Below, in pieces: positions 23,921-35,845 of a DNA stretch of 64,000 nt. This stretch comes from VRUE01 sp045805805 (lineage in GTDB: Bacteria > Actinomycetota > Thermoleophilia > Solirubrobacterales > 70-9): contig JBJMKO010000055.1 of NCBI GenBank assembly GCA_045805805.1, positions 10,139 to 74,138 on the forward strand. The letters run 5' to 3'. The notes beneath the pieces were generated by a model. That model saw only the letters and a list, made by a program, of their open reading frames with translations, was not told the origin of the DNA and made no database searches. How positions within the stretch are numbered: position 1 is the first letter of the stretch; each line of letters starts with the position of its first letter. The translations under genes and the position numbers were made by a program.

Positions 23921-25675
23921 ATGGCACTGCTGATTCTCTTCGGCTTCGTCGCGGGCGCGGGGACCGCGCTCTCACCTTGCGTGCTGCCGGTGCTGCCGAT
24001 CGCGCTCACGGCGGGCGCGACAGGGGGCAGGCGGCGACCGCTGGGGATCGTCGTCGGCCTCGCCGTCTCCTTCACCTTTGCGACCGTTGCCCTGGTCTAC
24101 GTGATCGCGGCCCTGGGTCTTCCCGGCGACCTGCTGCGCAAGCTGGCGATCGCGGTCCTGCTCGGCTTCGGGATCGTGCTGATGATCCCGCCGCTCGCGG
24201 CCCGGATCGAGGCGGCGATGAGCCGCTTCGCCGGACGCGCCGGTGTCGCCCGTGGGGGCGGCGACGGCTTCTGGTCGGGAACCGTGGTCGGTGCCAGCCT
24301 CGGCCTCGTCTACGCGCCCTGTGCCGGCCCGATCCTCGCCGGTGTGATCACTGTCTCTGCCTCGCAGCCGTTCACCGCCGGCCGGCTCGCGGTGGCGCTC
24401 AGCTATGGGATCGGCTCGGCCGTGGTCCTCTACTTCTTGATGCTGGGCGGCCGTCGCGTCGTCGCCCCGCTCGCGCGCCGCGGCAACGGCCTGCAGGTGG
24501 CGATGGGAGCGGTGATGGTCGTCGTCGCCCTGGCGATGGCGGGCAACTACGACGTCAGGTTCCAGAACAGGATCGCCGGCGATCTGCCCAGCTTCCTGGT
24601 CAATCCCACCGAAGGGCTGGAGGACACCGCCTCGGCCCGCTCGGCGCTGGAAGGCGTCCGTGGGGAAGCGGCCCACGGCGTCGGCGCGGTGGCGGCCCGC
24701 GCGCCTCAGCCGTCGACCGGCCCGAACGGCGAAGCCAACCTGCCGGTGCTCGGCACGGCGCCGGAATTCGTCGACACCCAGGACTGGTTCAACACCCCGG
24801 GCGACCGGCCGCTGACGCTGGGGTCGCTGCGAGGCCGCGTCGTCCTCGTCGACTTCTGGACCTACAGCTGCATCAACTGCCTGCGCACGCTGCCCTACCT
24901 GACGGCCTGGGACAGGACCTACCGCGAGGATGGCCTGACGATAGTGGGCGTCCACTCGCCCGAGTTTCCCTTCGAGAAGGACGCCGGCAACGTGGAGGAA
25001 GCGATCGAGCGCAACGGGATCCACTACCCCGTGGTCCAGGACAACGACCTGGCGACCTGGAGCGCCTACGGCAACCAGTACTGGCCGGCCGAGTACTTCA
25101 TCGACGCCCAGGGCCGGGTGCGCTACGCGCACTTCGGCGAGGGCGAGTACGGCAAGAAGGAGCAGGTCATCCGCGAGCTGCTCGCCGAAGCGGGCCGGCC
25201 GGTGGCGAAGAAAGAGTCCGGAGCCCACGGGATCGCTCCATCGCCGAGCGTGACGACGCCGGAGACCTACCTCGGCGCCGCCCGCGCCGAACGCTTCGTC
25301 AACCCGGTGCTCTCGCCAGGGGCGCACGATTTCGGCGCCCCCTCCCCGCCGCCCTCGGACGAATTCGCCTACCGCGGCCGCTGGAAGATCGCCTTGGAGT
25401 CCGCCACTGCCGAAGGCGGCTCGCTCGATCTCAATTTCGGCGCCCGCCGCGTCTACCTGGTGCTGGGCTCGCCGGGACATATCCGCCACATGCGCGTCCT
25501 GCTCGACGGCCGCCCGATCCCGGACAGCGTCGCCGGCTCCGACGTCCACGGCGGCGCAGTAGACATCACCGCCCAGCGCCTCTACAACCTCGTCGACCTG
25601 CCCAGGGTCGAAAAGCACGTGCTCACACTGGAGCCCGAAAAAGGCGTGATGGGCTATGCGTTCACTTTCGGTTAG
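23921..25675 (+). CDS. DipZ-like CcdA-thioredoxin fusion
   Basis: The 584-aa protein joins a CcdA/DsbD membrane electron carrier to an extracytoplasmic thioredoxin-like domain. Residues 1-215 hold six or so membrane helices with the redox Cys in SPCVLPVLPI (C20) and YAPCAGPILAG. Residues about 265-430 form a TlpA/AhpC-like domain with WTYSCINCLRT (C317-I-N-C320) and IDAQGRVRYAHFGEGEYG. The C-terminal 140 residues form a beta-sandwich ending in the family phrase HVLTLEPEKGVMGYAFTFG, as in mycobacterial DipZ. It passes reductant from cytoplasmic thioredoxin to proteins outside the membrane. A GGAGG sequence precedes the ATG. Confidence 0.9.
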   Translation: MALLILFGFVAGAGTALSPCVLPVLPIALTAGATGGRRRPLGIVVGLAVSFTFATVALVYVIAALGLPGDLLRKLAIAVLLGFGIVLMIPPLAARIEAAMSRFAGRAGVARGGGDGFWSGTVVGASLGLVYAPCAGPILAGVITVSASQPFTAGRLAVALSYGIGSAVVLYFLMLGGRRVVAPLARRGNGLQVAMGAVMVVVALAMAGNYDVRFQNRIAGDLPSFLVNPTEGLEDTASARSALEGVRGEAAHGVGAVAARAPQPSTGPNGEANLPVLGTAPEFVDTQDWFNTPGDRPLTLGSLRGRVVLVDFWTYSCINCLRTLPYLTAWDRTYREDGLTIVGVHSPEFPFEKDAGNVEEAIERNGIHYPVVQDNDLATWSAYGNQYWPAEYFIDAQGRVRYAHFGEGEYGKKEQVIRELLAEAGRPVAKKESGAHGIAPSPSVTTPETYLGAARAERFVNPVLSPGAHDFGAPSPPPSDEFAYRGRWKIALESATAEGGSLDLNFGARRVYLVLGSPGHIRHMRVLLDGRPIPDSVAGSDVHGGAVDITAQRLYNLVDLPRVEKHVLTLEPEKGVMGYAFTFG

Positions 25676-25712
25676 CCGGGACCTTCAAAGCTTCAGGCGC
25701 GCGTCGCAGCCA

Positions 25713-25779
25713 GGGGCCTTCGGGGGCCCTCCCCAGGAACTCCCGCGAAGCGGCCTGGGGAGGGACCCCCGAAGGCCCC
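25713..25779. terminator. long bidirectional hairpin
   Basis: A 25-nt left arm (25713-25737) and a 26-nt right arm (25754-25779), with GGGGCCTTCGGGGG and CCCCCGAAGGCCCC at the outside, pair almost completely around a 16-nt loop. It lies between the convergent DipZ and acyl-CoA dehydrogenase genes, where it can end both transcripts. It has no U-tract. Confidence 0.65.
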
Positions 25780-25789
25780 GTGGTCCGAC

Positions 25790-26935
25790 CTAGCAACCCA
25801 GCTGGCGGGCTATGACCATCTGCTGGACCTCGTCGGTGCCCTCGCCGATGGTGAGGATCTTGGCGTCGCGGTAGAAGCGGCAGACCGGGTACTCCTCGAT
25901 GTAGCCGTAGCCGCCGTGGATCTGCACCGCCTCCTCGGTCGCCCGCACCGCGAGGCGGCCGGTGATCAGCTTGGCCTGGGCGGCGGTGAGGGTGAAGGAC
26001 TTGCCCGCGTCCTTCTCCAGCGCTGCTCGCCAGGTGAGCAGCCGCGCCGCCTCGATCTGGGCGGAGAGGTCGGCGATCTTGGCCTGGATCGACTGGAACT
26101 TGGAGATTGCCTGGCCGAAGGCCTGTCGCTCCTTGGCATAGGCGATCGCCTCGTCGAGCGCACCCTGGGCCAGCCCGACACCCATCGCGGCAACGCCGAT
26201 CCGGCCGCCGTCGAGGATGTGGAGGAAGTTCTTGAAGCCGTCGCCGCGGCGGCCGAGCAGGCCGGCCTCGGGCACCCGGCAGTCCTCGAACGTGAGCGGC
26301 CGCGTATCCGACGCGTTCCAGCCCATCTTCCGATAGGGCTCGCCGAACTCATAGCCGGGCGTCCCGGTGGGCACGATCAAGTTCGAGATCTCCTTGCGCC
26401 CATTCGCCTCGCCTGTCACCGCCGTAATCGAGACACACCCCGAGATATCTGTCCCCGAGTTCGTAATGAACTGCTTGGCCCCGTTGACGACCCATTCCCC
26501 GCCATCGAGCTCCGCCGTGGTCCGCACGTTCCCGGCATCCGACCCAGCCTCCGGCTCGGTCAGCCCAAAAGAGGCAAGCCGTTCCCCACTGCACAGCTGA
26601 GGCAACCACTCCGACTTCTGCCCCTCCGACCCCCACAGATAGATGGGCATAGTCCCCAACGAAGTGTGCGCAGCCATCGTGATGCAGACGGAAGAATCGA
26701 TCCGAGCCAGCTCTTCAACCGCAAGCACGTAGGAAAGGGTGTCCGCCCCGCCACCCCCGTACTCCTGCGGAAACGGAATCCCCATAAGCCCAAGCTCCCC
26801 AAGCTTCTCGACGATCTCATAGGGGAACCGCTTCTCGCGATCAAGCTCCTCCGCAACAGGCTTGACCTCAGCAAGCGCAAACTCCCGCACCGTCTCACGA
26901 AGAAGCCTCTGCTCGTCAGAAAGCTCAAAATCCAC
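25790..26935 (-). CDS. acyl-CoA dehydrogenase
   Basis: This FAD enzyme oxidises acyl-CoA to enoyl-CoA and passes electrons to ETF, whose genes lie at 35846-37609. The 381-aa protein has the full fold: MDFELSDEQRLLRETVREFA, PQEYGGGGAD, FGLTEPEAGSDAGNVRTTAE, NGAKQFITNSG, the catalytic-base region ending EEAVQIHGGYGYIEEYPVCRFYRDAKI and TDEVQQMVIARQLGC. Glu in the QIHGGYGY-EEYP region marks the short/branched-chain subgroup. The 5' third (26380-26935) uses many T- and G-ending codons, unlike the rest. Start is GTG with TACTCT 6 nt upstream. Confidence 0.95.
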   Translation of the reverse strand: MDFELSDEQRLLRETVREFALAEVKPVAEELDREKRFPYEIVEKLGELGLMGIPFPQEYGGGGADTLSYVLAVEELARIDSSVCITMAAHTSLGTMPIYLWGSEGQKSEWLPQLCSGERLASFGLTEPEAGSDAGNVRTTAELDGGEWVVNGAKQFITNSGTDISGCVSITAVTGEANGRKEISNLIVPTGTPGYEFGEPYRKMGWNASDTRPLTFEDCRVPEAGLLGRRGDGFKNFLHILDGGRIGVAAMGVGLAQGALDEAIAYAKERQAFGQAISKFQSIQAKIADLSAQIEAARLLTWRAALEKDAGKSFTLTAAQAKLITGRLAVRATEEAVQIHGGYGYIEEYPVCRFYRDAKILTIGEGTDEVQQMVIARQLGC

Positions 26936-26941
26936 GGCCGG

Positions 26942-26947
26942 AGAGTA
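26942..26947 (-). promoter_or_regulatory. -10 hexamer of leaderless promoter
   Basis: TACTCT on the minus strand lies 6 nt before the GTG start of the acyl-CoA dehydrogenase gene, where there is no Shine-Dalgarno sequence. Confidence 0.4.
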
Positions 26948-27006
26948 TGGCTTCGCGTTTACCGTCGACGCCTCGCAGCTTCAGCTAGGCAGCGAAGAGC
27001 GTTTCT

Positions 27007-27107
27007 GCCGGGGGGTGGCATGGATTTGGGGGACCACCCCCGAGGAGGCGGCGCAGCCGCCCCCGCAGCGGGGTGGTGGAACCAAATCCATGACAGGACC
27101 CGCCGGC
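27007..27107 (-). repeat. nested palindromic repeat (family N, copy 2)
   Basis: Outer arms at 27007-27016 and 27098-27107 (GCCGGCGGGT type, one mismatch) enclose inner arms CATGGATTTGG (27019-27029) and CCAAATCCATG (27082-27092), then a CCACCCC/GGGGTGG stem and a central GGCGGC-type hairpin. Read on the minus strand it is nearly identical over about 95 bp to the copy at 48979-49077. The two differ by a compensating A/G change in the inner arms (CATGG vs CACGG). It fills the gap between the acyl-CoA and aldehyde dehydrogenase genes. Confidence 0.85.
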
Positions 27108-27116
27108 CCAACCGCC

Positions 27117-28553
27117 TCAGAGCTGCAGACTCTTGACCTGCAACAACTCCTCGATCGCATAACGCCCGTTCTCCCGCCCGTGCCCCGACTGCTTGTACCC
27201 GCCAAACGGAGCCAACGGGTTGAACGCCCCGCCGTTGATCTCGATCTGCCCGGTCCGCAGCCGCTTGGCAACATCGATCGCCCGGTCCTGGTCCGCCGAC
27301 CAGACCCCGCCGGCCAGCCCGTACACAGTGTCGTTGGCGATCCGCACCGCCTCGTCCTCGCCGTCGTAGGGCTGGATTGCCAGCACCGGTCCGAAGATCT
27401 CCTCCTGGGCGATCGTCATCTCGGGCGTCACCTCGGAGAAGACCGTGGGGCGGACGAAGTAGCCGCGCTCGAGCCCCTCGGGCGCGGCAGCGCCGCCGGT
27501 GACGAGCTTTGCTCCTTCGGCCTCGCCCTTCTCGATGTAGCCGCGCACGCGCTCGCGCTGCACCTCGGAGACGAGCGGGCCGAGTCGGGTCGAGTCCTCG
27601 AAGGGGTCTCCCGGCGTGAAGGACTCCGCCGCCCGGGTGGCGATCTGCTCGGCCTCGGCCAGCTTCTCCCGCGGCACCAGCATCCGGGTCAGGGCGCTGC
27701 AGGTCTGGCCGGAGTTGAGGTAGCACTTGCCCACTCCGTCAGGCACGGCCCTGCTCAGGTCGGCGTCGTCGAGAATCACGTTCGGCGACTTGCCGCCGAG
27801 CTCCATCGCCACCGGCTTCACCGTCGCCGAGGCCAGCTCGGAGACGCGCCGCCCTGCCCGGGTCGAGCCGGTGAAGGAGACCATGTCTACGCCAGGGTGA
27901 CCGGCGATCGCCTCGCCGACGGCCGGGCCGGTGCCGGTGACGAGGTTGAAGACCCCGGCCGGGAGGCCGGCGGCCTCGATCACCTCGGCGAGGATGAAGG
28001 CGTTGAGCGGCACGACCTCGCTCGGCTTCAGCACCACGGTGCAGCCGGCGGCGAGGGCGGGAGCGACCTTGGCGGCGATCTGGTTCAGCGGGTAGTTCCA
28101 AGGCGTGATCGCGCCGAGCACGCCGACCGGCTCGCGCAGCACCCGCGAGTTGCCGATCTCCTCCTCCCACCTGACCTCCTCCATCAGGCTCGGCATCGCC
28201 GCGAACTGGGCGATGGGAAGCCCGGCCTGGATGATCTTGCTCAAGGTCAGCGGCATCCCCAGCTCCTGGGCGATCGTCCCCGCGATCTCCTCCGAGCGCT
28301 CGCCGAGGCCGGCGGCGATCGCGCTCAGGTATCCGGCGCGCTCCTCGCGCGATGCCTGCGACCAGGACTCGAAAGCGTCCCGTGCGGCGACGATGGCGCG
28401 ATCGGCGTCGGCGGCCGTGCAGGCCGGGATCGAACCCATCGCCTCCTCGGTGGTCGAGTTGATCACCTCGAGCGTCTCCGAGCCCTCGGGCTCGACCCAC
28501 TCGCCGCCGATGAAGATCCTGTCGCGAACCTGAGTCTCCGCCGCTGTAGCCAT
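27117..28553 (-). CDS. aldehyde dehydrogenase family protein
   Basis: This NAD(P)-dependent enzyme oxidises aldehydes to acids. The 478-aa protein has GVLGAITPWNYPLNQIAAKVAPALAAGCTVVLKPSE, FTGSTRAGRRV, the general base in MELGGKSPNVI, the catalytic Cys in NSGQTCSALTRM and EEIFGPVLAI. The ATG at 28553 is preceded by GGAGGG at 5 nt, which fixes the start; the reading frame stays open far upstream but without signals. It belongs to the same minus-strand group as the acyl-CoA dehydrogenase gene and lies next to an HxlR regulator gene, which may control it. Substrate unknown. Confidence 0.93.
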   Translation of the reverse strand: MATAAETQVRDRIFIGGEWVEPEGSETLEVINSTTEEAMGSIPACTAADADRAIVAARDAFESWSQASREERAGYLSAIAAGLGERSEEIAGTIAQELGMPLTLSKIIQAGLPIAQFAAMPSLMEEVRWEEEIGNSRVLREPVGVLGAITPWNYPLNQIAAKVAPALAAGCTVVLKPSEVVPLNAFILAEVIEAAGLPAGVFNLVTGTGPAVGEAIAGHPGVDMVSFTGSTRAGRRVSELASATVKPVAMELGGKSPNVILDDADLSRAVPDGVGKCYLNSGQTCSALTRMLVPREKLAEAEQIATRAAESFTPGDPFEDSTRLGPLVSEVQRERVRGYIEKGEAEGAKLVTGGAAAPEGLERGYFVRPTVFSEVTPEMTIAQEEIFGPVLAIQPYDGEDEAVRIANDTVYGLAGGVWSADQDRAIDVAKRLRTGQIEINGGAFNPLAPFGGYKQSGHGRENGRYAIEELLQVKSLQL

Positions 28554-28622
28554 CACAACCCTCCTGTCTCTTTGCCGTTCCTGGCCGCCCAGCCAAACTA
28601 GCGTGCGAGCGTCTCCGGTGGT

Positions 28623-28668
28623 CGAGTGGTCATTTGATGACCCTATGGCGTGGTCAAGTGACCACTCG
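28623..28668. repeat. palindrome at the 3' end of an HxlR gene
   Basis: CGAGTGGTCATTTGATGACC (28623-28642) pairs with GGTCAAGTGACCACTCG (28652-28668), with a small bulge. The loop CTATGGCGT is of the CATAG type. The right arm is read as the C-terminus of the HxlR protein; the left arm lies beyond its stop. It may act as its terminator. Confidence 0.6.
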
Positions 28669-29134
28669 TCGTCTCGCCAGTGGTGGCGAGTGCGGGGCCG
28701 GGGATCGCGCGGGCGTCGCGGGCGTGGAGGAGCTTGCCGCAGCTCCCGCAGATGCCGCGGTCGCTGACCGCGCCGCCGCACCCCTTGTGGACGATCAGCA
28801 TTGGCGGCCCGTCGGGGCTGGGGGAGTGGCGATCGCCCCAGGCGAGCAGGGCGACCAGGGCCGGCCAGAGGTCGAGCCCCTTCTCGGTGAGGAAGTACTC
28901 GTAGCGGTCGGGACGTCTCTGGTAGGCGCGTCGCTCGAGGATGTCCTCCTCGACCAGTCGCTGCAGGCGGGCGGAGAGAACGTTGCGGGCGACCCCGAGC
29001 CCCTTCTGCAACTCGTCGAAGCGCCGCCGCCCGTTCATCACGTCGCGCACGATCAGCAGCGACCAGCGCTCGCCGACCACCTCCAGGGAGCGGGCAATAG
29101 AGCAGATCTGCCCCGGATAGTCGTTGCGCAGCAC
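28643..29134 (-). CDS. HxlR-family transcriptional regulator
   Basis: The 163-aa protein has the HxlR winged helix: PGQICSIARSLEVVGERWSLLIVRDVMNGRRRFDELQKGLGVARNVLSARLQRLVEEDILERRAYQ and a wing ending YEYFLTEKGLDLWPAL. An extra C-terminal domain (about 95-150) contains CGGAVSDRGICGSCGK, a possible metal site with HKGCGG upstream. I place the start at GTG 29134; a GTG at 29152 is also open but would put the start inside the operator palindrome. TTGACG, at the centre of that palindrome, could be the -35 element, which predicts autorepression. Confidence 0.88.
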   Translation of the reverse strand: MLRNDYPGQICSIARSLEVVGERWSLLIVRDVMNGRRRFDELQKGLGVARNVLSARLQRLVEEDILERRAYQRRPDRYEYFLTEKGLDLWPALVALLAWGDRHSPSPDGPPMLIVHKGCGGAVSDRGICGSCGKLLHARDARAIPGPALATTGETTSGHLTTP

Positions 29135-29150
29135 AAAGTGATCTTGGCAC

Positions 29151-29175
29151 ACTGAGTTGCGTCAAGCAACTCAGT
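29151..29175. promoter_or_regulatory. HxlR operator candidate, site 1
   Basis: ACTGAGTTGC and GCAACTCAGT form a perfect 10-bp inverted repeat around GTCAA, directly upstream of the minus-strand HxlR gene and facing the plus-strand thioesterase unit. Confidence 0.6.
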
Positions 29176-29198
29176 CCGTTATGGTCGGCCTCAATGCA

Positions 29199-29216
29199 AG
29201 TTGCTTCAAGCAACCT
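29199..29216. promoter_or_regulatory. HxlR operator candidate, site 2
   Basis: AGTTGC, TTCAA, GCAAC and CT repeat the core of site 1 (AGTTGC-N-TCAA-GCAAC). The centres are 44 bp apart, close to four helical turns, so bound dimers would lie on the same face of the DNA. Confidence 0.55.
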
Positions 29217-29217
29217 A

Positions 29218-29275
29218 GCCCGCTGACTTTGTGGTTTGTGGCGCATACGGGCTACAAAACACGAAGTCAGCGGGC
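29218..29275. repeat. 58-bp inverted repeat before the thioesterase unit
   Basis: GCCCGCTGACTT (29218-29229) and AAGTCAGCGGGC (29264-29275) are perfect arms, continued inward by GTG-TTTGT / ACAAA-ACAC pairing. It directly follows operator site 2 and lies in the probable 5' leader of the small ORF and thioesterase genes. Confidence 0.5.
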
Positions 29276-29301
29276 AAACGGTCAGAAATGGAGGCGCTGC
29301 G

Positions 29302-29460
29302 ATGAGGTTGACACCCAGGCCCAGAAGTCACCAGCGGTCCAAGGCGCCGCGGATCTCGATCAGCCAGGCGGAGATCACCGCCGACCTGCTCTATCCGGCC
29401 AGCCCACGCGCGGCCCGGGGGCGGGGCGGCGCCCCGCGTGCGCGAGGAGTTGCCAGGTGA
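29302..29460 (+). CDS. small ORF coupled to the thioesterase gene
   Basis: A 52-aa basic peptide (starts MRLTPRPRSHQRSK, then KAPRISISQAEITADLL) has a strong GGAGG 7 nt before its ATG, and its TGA overlaps the GTG of the thioesterase gene (GTGA). The ribosome binding site and overlap suggest that it is translated and couples to the next gene. I do not recognise the peptide. It may be a leader peptide or an unrelated small protein. Confidence 0.45.
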   Translation: MRLTPRPRSHQRSKAPRISISQAEITADLLYPASPRAARGRGGAPRARGVAR

Positions 29461-30020
29461 CCGAAGAGGGCGTCGCTGCCGACGGCGGCACCGCCGTCGG
29501 CGCGGCTCTCGCCTTCGCCGAGTCCAGCCCGGGGACCAGTCGCAGCCGCACCCTCGTCTGGCAGGACCCGGTGCCGATCGCGGCGGCCGGCGCGACGATG
29601 ACCGGCATGGAGTACATGGAAGCGATCGTCTCCGGCCAACTGCCGCCGCCGCCGATCGCGGTGACGATGCGGATCCGGCCGATCGAGCTGGGCGAGGGCC
29701 GAGCCGTCTTCGAGGGCGAGCCCGGCGAGGAGCACTACAACCCGATCGGGGTCGTCCATGGCGGCTACGCCGCGACCCTGCTCGACTCCGCCCTTGGCTG
29801 CTCCGTGCACACCACGCTGCCGGCCGGCGTCGGCTATACCTCGCTCGGCCTCGAGGCCAAGTACGTGCGCCCGATCACACGCGACACCGGCCGCGTCCTC
29901 TGCGAGGCCAACGTCCTATACCGGGGCCGCCGCCAGGCGACCGCCGAGGCCAACCTGACCGCGGCCGATAGCGGCAAGCTCCTCGCCCATGGCGTCGCCA
30001 CCTGCATGATCCTCGCCTGA
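29457..30020 (+). CDS. PaaI-type hotdog thioesterase
   Basis: The 187-aa protein has a hotdog fold thioesterase domain (residues about 50-185): PIGVVHGGYAATLLDSALGCSVHTTLPAG with the HGG motif, TSLGLEAKYVRPITRDTGRVLCEANV and a C-terminal GVATCMILA. It hydrolyses acyl-CoA or aryl-CoA. GAGGAG 7 nt before GTG 29457 sets the start; the frame is open farther upstream but without signals. Its promoter region carries two palindromes shared with the divergent HxlR gene, so it is the likely HxlR target. It lies among acyl-CoA catabolic genes. Confidence 0.85.
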   Translation: MTEEGVAADGGTAVGAALAFAESSPGTSRSRTLVWQDPVPIAAAGATMTGMEYMEAIVSGQLPPPPIAVTMRIRPIELGEGRAVFEGEPGEEHYNPIGVVHGGYAATLLDSALGCSVHTTLPAGVGYTSLGLEAKYVRPITRDTGRVLCEANVLYRGRRQATAEANLTAADSGKLLAHGVATCMILA

Positions 30021-30071
30021 CCCCGGTGCAACGTTTGTCCCCCCGCTGTGGATAACGCGTTACGCCGGTGG

Positions 30072-31508
<1,437 letters not shown>

Positions 31509-31517
31509 GGGCACGCG

Positions 31518-31523
31518 AGTCTA
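31518..31523 (-). promoter_or_regulatory. -10 hexamer of leaderless pepA promoter
   Basis: TAGACT on the minus strand precedes the GTG at 31508 by 9 nt. The same hexamer stands before meaB, the mutase gene and rpmE. Confidence 0.45.
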
Positions 31524-31634
31524 TGACCTTGCGCACGGCGGCCGATCGCAACCTCGCGCTATCGTCCGCAGTGGGCCAGGCGGCCCTCCTCTATCGCGCC
31601 GAGACCCGGCATAACCACTAGAAGAAAGGCAGCC

Positions 31635-32819
<1,185 letters not shown>

Positions 32820-32822
32820 GCC

Positions 32823-33611
32823 GTGGGCCGCGCAGCCGCATTCTTCGACCTGGACAAGACCCTGATGGCAGGATCGTCGGGGATGCAGTTCGCCCGTGTC
32901 GCGATGCGGCACGGGCTCGTTGGCCGACGGCAGCTGGCGAGCTGGGGCCTGGAGCACCTGCGCTACCGGCTGCGCGGAACCACCGACGAGCGCACGACCG
33001 AGGTGCTTCGCATCGCCCGCGAGCTGATCGCGGGCGTCCCGGCGCGCAGCTTCGAACGGATGAACCCCGAGGTGATGGCGGCGATCCTGCCCCGCGTCTA
33101 CCCGCAGATGCTCGACGAGGTCTACGGCCATCAGGACGCCGGGCGGCCGACCTTCATCGTCAGCGCCGCCGGCAGCGGCGTGGTGGAGCCGCTCGCCGAC
33201 GTGCTCGGCATGGACGGCGGGGTGGGGACCCGCTACGAAGTGGGCGAGGACAGGACCCTGACCGGCCGCTTCGACGGCCCCTTCGTCTACGGCGAGGGCA
33301 AGGTCGAGGCGATGCGGGCCTACGCCGCCGAGCACGGCATCGACCTCGCCACCTCCTACGCCTACTCGGACTCGATCTCCGACCTGCCGATGCTGCGCGC
33401 CGTCGGCAACCCGGTGGTCGTCAATCCCGACCCGCCGCTCCGGGAGATCGCCCGCGATGAGGGCTGGCAGACGCTCCGCTTCGAGCGCCTCGGCCGCCGC
33501 CTGGTCGCGGTCGCGATCACCCTGCTGGCAACCGTCGCCGGCTTCGGCGCCTCCCGTATCGCCGCCCGCCGCAAGGCGCCCCCGCCGCGCCGCTTTCCCC
33601 CGAGGCGTTAG
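32823..33611 (+). CDS. HAD-IB family hydrolase (SerB-like)
   Basis: The 262-aa protein has HAD motif I FFDLDKTLMAGSS, motif II FIVSAAGSGV, motif III within GEGKVEAMRAYA and motif IV YSDSISDLPML. The C-terminal tail holds a hydrophobic segment (about 218-240) and a basic end, as in many actinobacterial HAD-IB proteins linked to phospholipid or acyl transfer. It is similar to phosphoserine phosphatases, but the substrate cannot be read from the sequence. Starts at GTG 3 nt after the thiolase gene, so the two are co-transcribed. Confidence 0.85.
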   Translation: MGRAAAFFDLDKTLMAGSSGMQFARVAMRHGLVGRRQLASWGLEHLRYRLRGTTDERTTEVLRIARELIAGVPARSFERMNPEVMAAILPRVYPQMLDEVYGHQDAGRPTFIVSAAGSGVVEPLADVLGMDGGVGTRYEVGEDRTLTGRFDGPFVYGEGKVEAMRAYAAEHGIDLATSYAYSDSISDLPMLRAVGNPVVVNPDPPLREIARDEGWQTLRFERLGRRLVAVAITLLATVAGFGASRIAARRKAPPPRRFPPRR

Positions 33612-33619
33612 GCAGGGTG

Positions 33620-33665
33620 CGATTGTCACCTTGTTCGACCATAGGGCCGAACAAGGTGACAATCG
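33620..33665. repeat. perfect 18-bp-arm palindrome (family S)
   Basis: CGATTGTCACCTTGTTCG (33620-33637) and its exact complement (33648-33665) flank the loop ACCATAGGGC. It stands between the HAD gene stop and the mutase promoter and may terminate the thiolase-HAD transcript. Confidence 0.65.
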
Positions 33666-33682
33666 AGTCGAGTTCCCACCCC

Positions 33683-33688
33683 TAGACT
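33683..33688 (+). promoter_or_regulatory. -10 hexamer of leaderless mutase promoter
   Basis: TAGACT ends 7 nt before the ATG at 33696; there is no Shine-Dalgarno sequence. Confidence 0.45.
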
Positions 33689-33695
33689 GTTCGGC

Positions 33696-35318
<1,623 letters not shown>

Positions 35319-35330
35319 GCTCCCGCGCCG

Positions 35331-35750
35331 ATGAGCACCGCAACCGCCCGCAAGATCCGCGTCGTCGTCGCCAAGCCCGGCTTGGACGGGCACGACCGCG
35401 GCGCGAAGATCATCGCTCGTGCCCTGCGCGACGCGGGGATGGAGGTGATCTACACCGGCCTGCACCAGACGCCGGAGCAGATCGCCGAGACGGTGATCCA
35501 GGAGGATGCCGACGCGGTCGGGCTCTCGATCCTCTCCGGCGCCCACATGACGCTGGTGCCGCGGGTGGTCGAGCTGCTCGCCGAGCAGGGCGTCGACGAC
35601 GTCATGGTCACGGTCGGGGGGACGATCCCGGCCGAGGACATCCCCGAGCTGAAGAAGCTCGGCGTCGCCGCCGTCTTCACTCCGGGGGCGGGAACCGACG
35701 AGATCGTCGAGTTCATCCGCGAGGGCGCTGCCGAGCGCCACGATGCGTGA
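35331..35750 (+). CDS. B12-binding small subunit of the acyl-CoA mutase
   Basis: The 139-aa protein is a free-standing cobalamin domain with the DxHxxG motif (D19-G-H21-D-R-G24), then GLSILSGAH and VTVGGTIP, which cradle the nucleotide tail of B12 in the base-off, His-on form. It lies 12 nt after the large subunit gene, matching the IcmA/IcmB organisation. Length is normal for IcmB-type subunits. Confidence 0.93.
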   Translation: MSTATARKIRVVVAKPGLDGHDRGAKIIARALRDAGMEVIYTGLHQTPEQIAETVIQEDADAVGLSILSGAHMTLVPRVVELLAEQGVDDVMVTVGGTIPAEDIPELKKLGVAAVFTPGAGTDEIVEFIREGAAERHDA

Positions 35751-35797
35751 CGAACAGCACTCTGAACTGCGCACCGCCTGATGTATAGATAGACTGA

Positions 35798-35813
35798 TTG
35801 ACTGGTCAGTCAA
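35798..35813. promoter_or_regulatory. TetR-type operator before etfBA
   Basis: TTGACTG and CAGTCAA face each other across GT. TTGACT can also serve as a -35 element. Palindromes of this type are bound by TetR-family repressors of fatty-acid and branched-chain acyl-CoA catabolism. No TetR gene is present in the window, so the regulator would act in trans. Confidence 0.5.
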
Positions 35814-35845
35814 CCAGCTTTGAACTAGCCAAGGAGGCTTGAAAC

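Noticed and set aside
28554..29246. N-terminal extension of the aldehyde dehydrogenase to 709 aa
   Set aside because: The extra part is antisense to the HxlR gene. The ATG at 28553 has GGAGGG at good spacing and begins at the family N-terminus.
29157..29456. N-terminal extension of the thioesterase to 287 aa
   Set aside because: It would run through both operators and a palindrome, and GTG 29457 has a clear GAGGAG.
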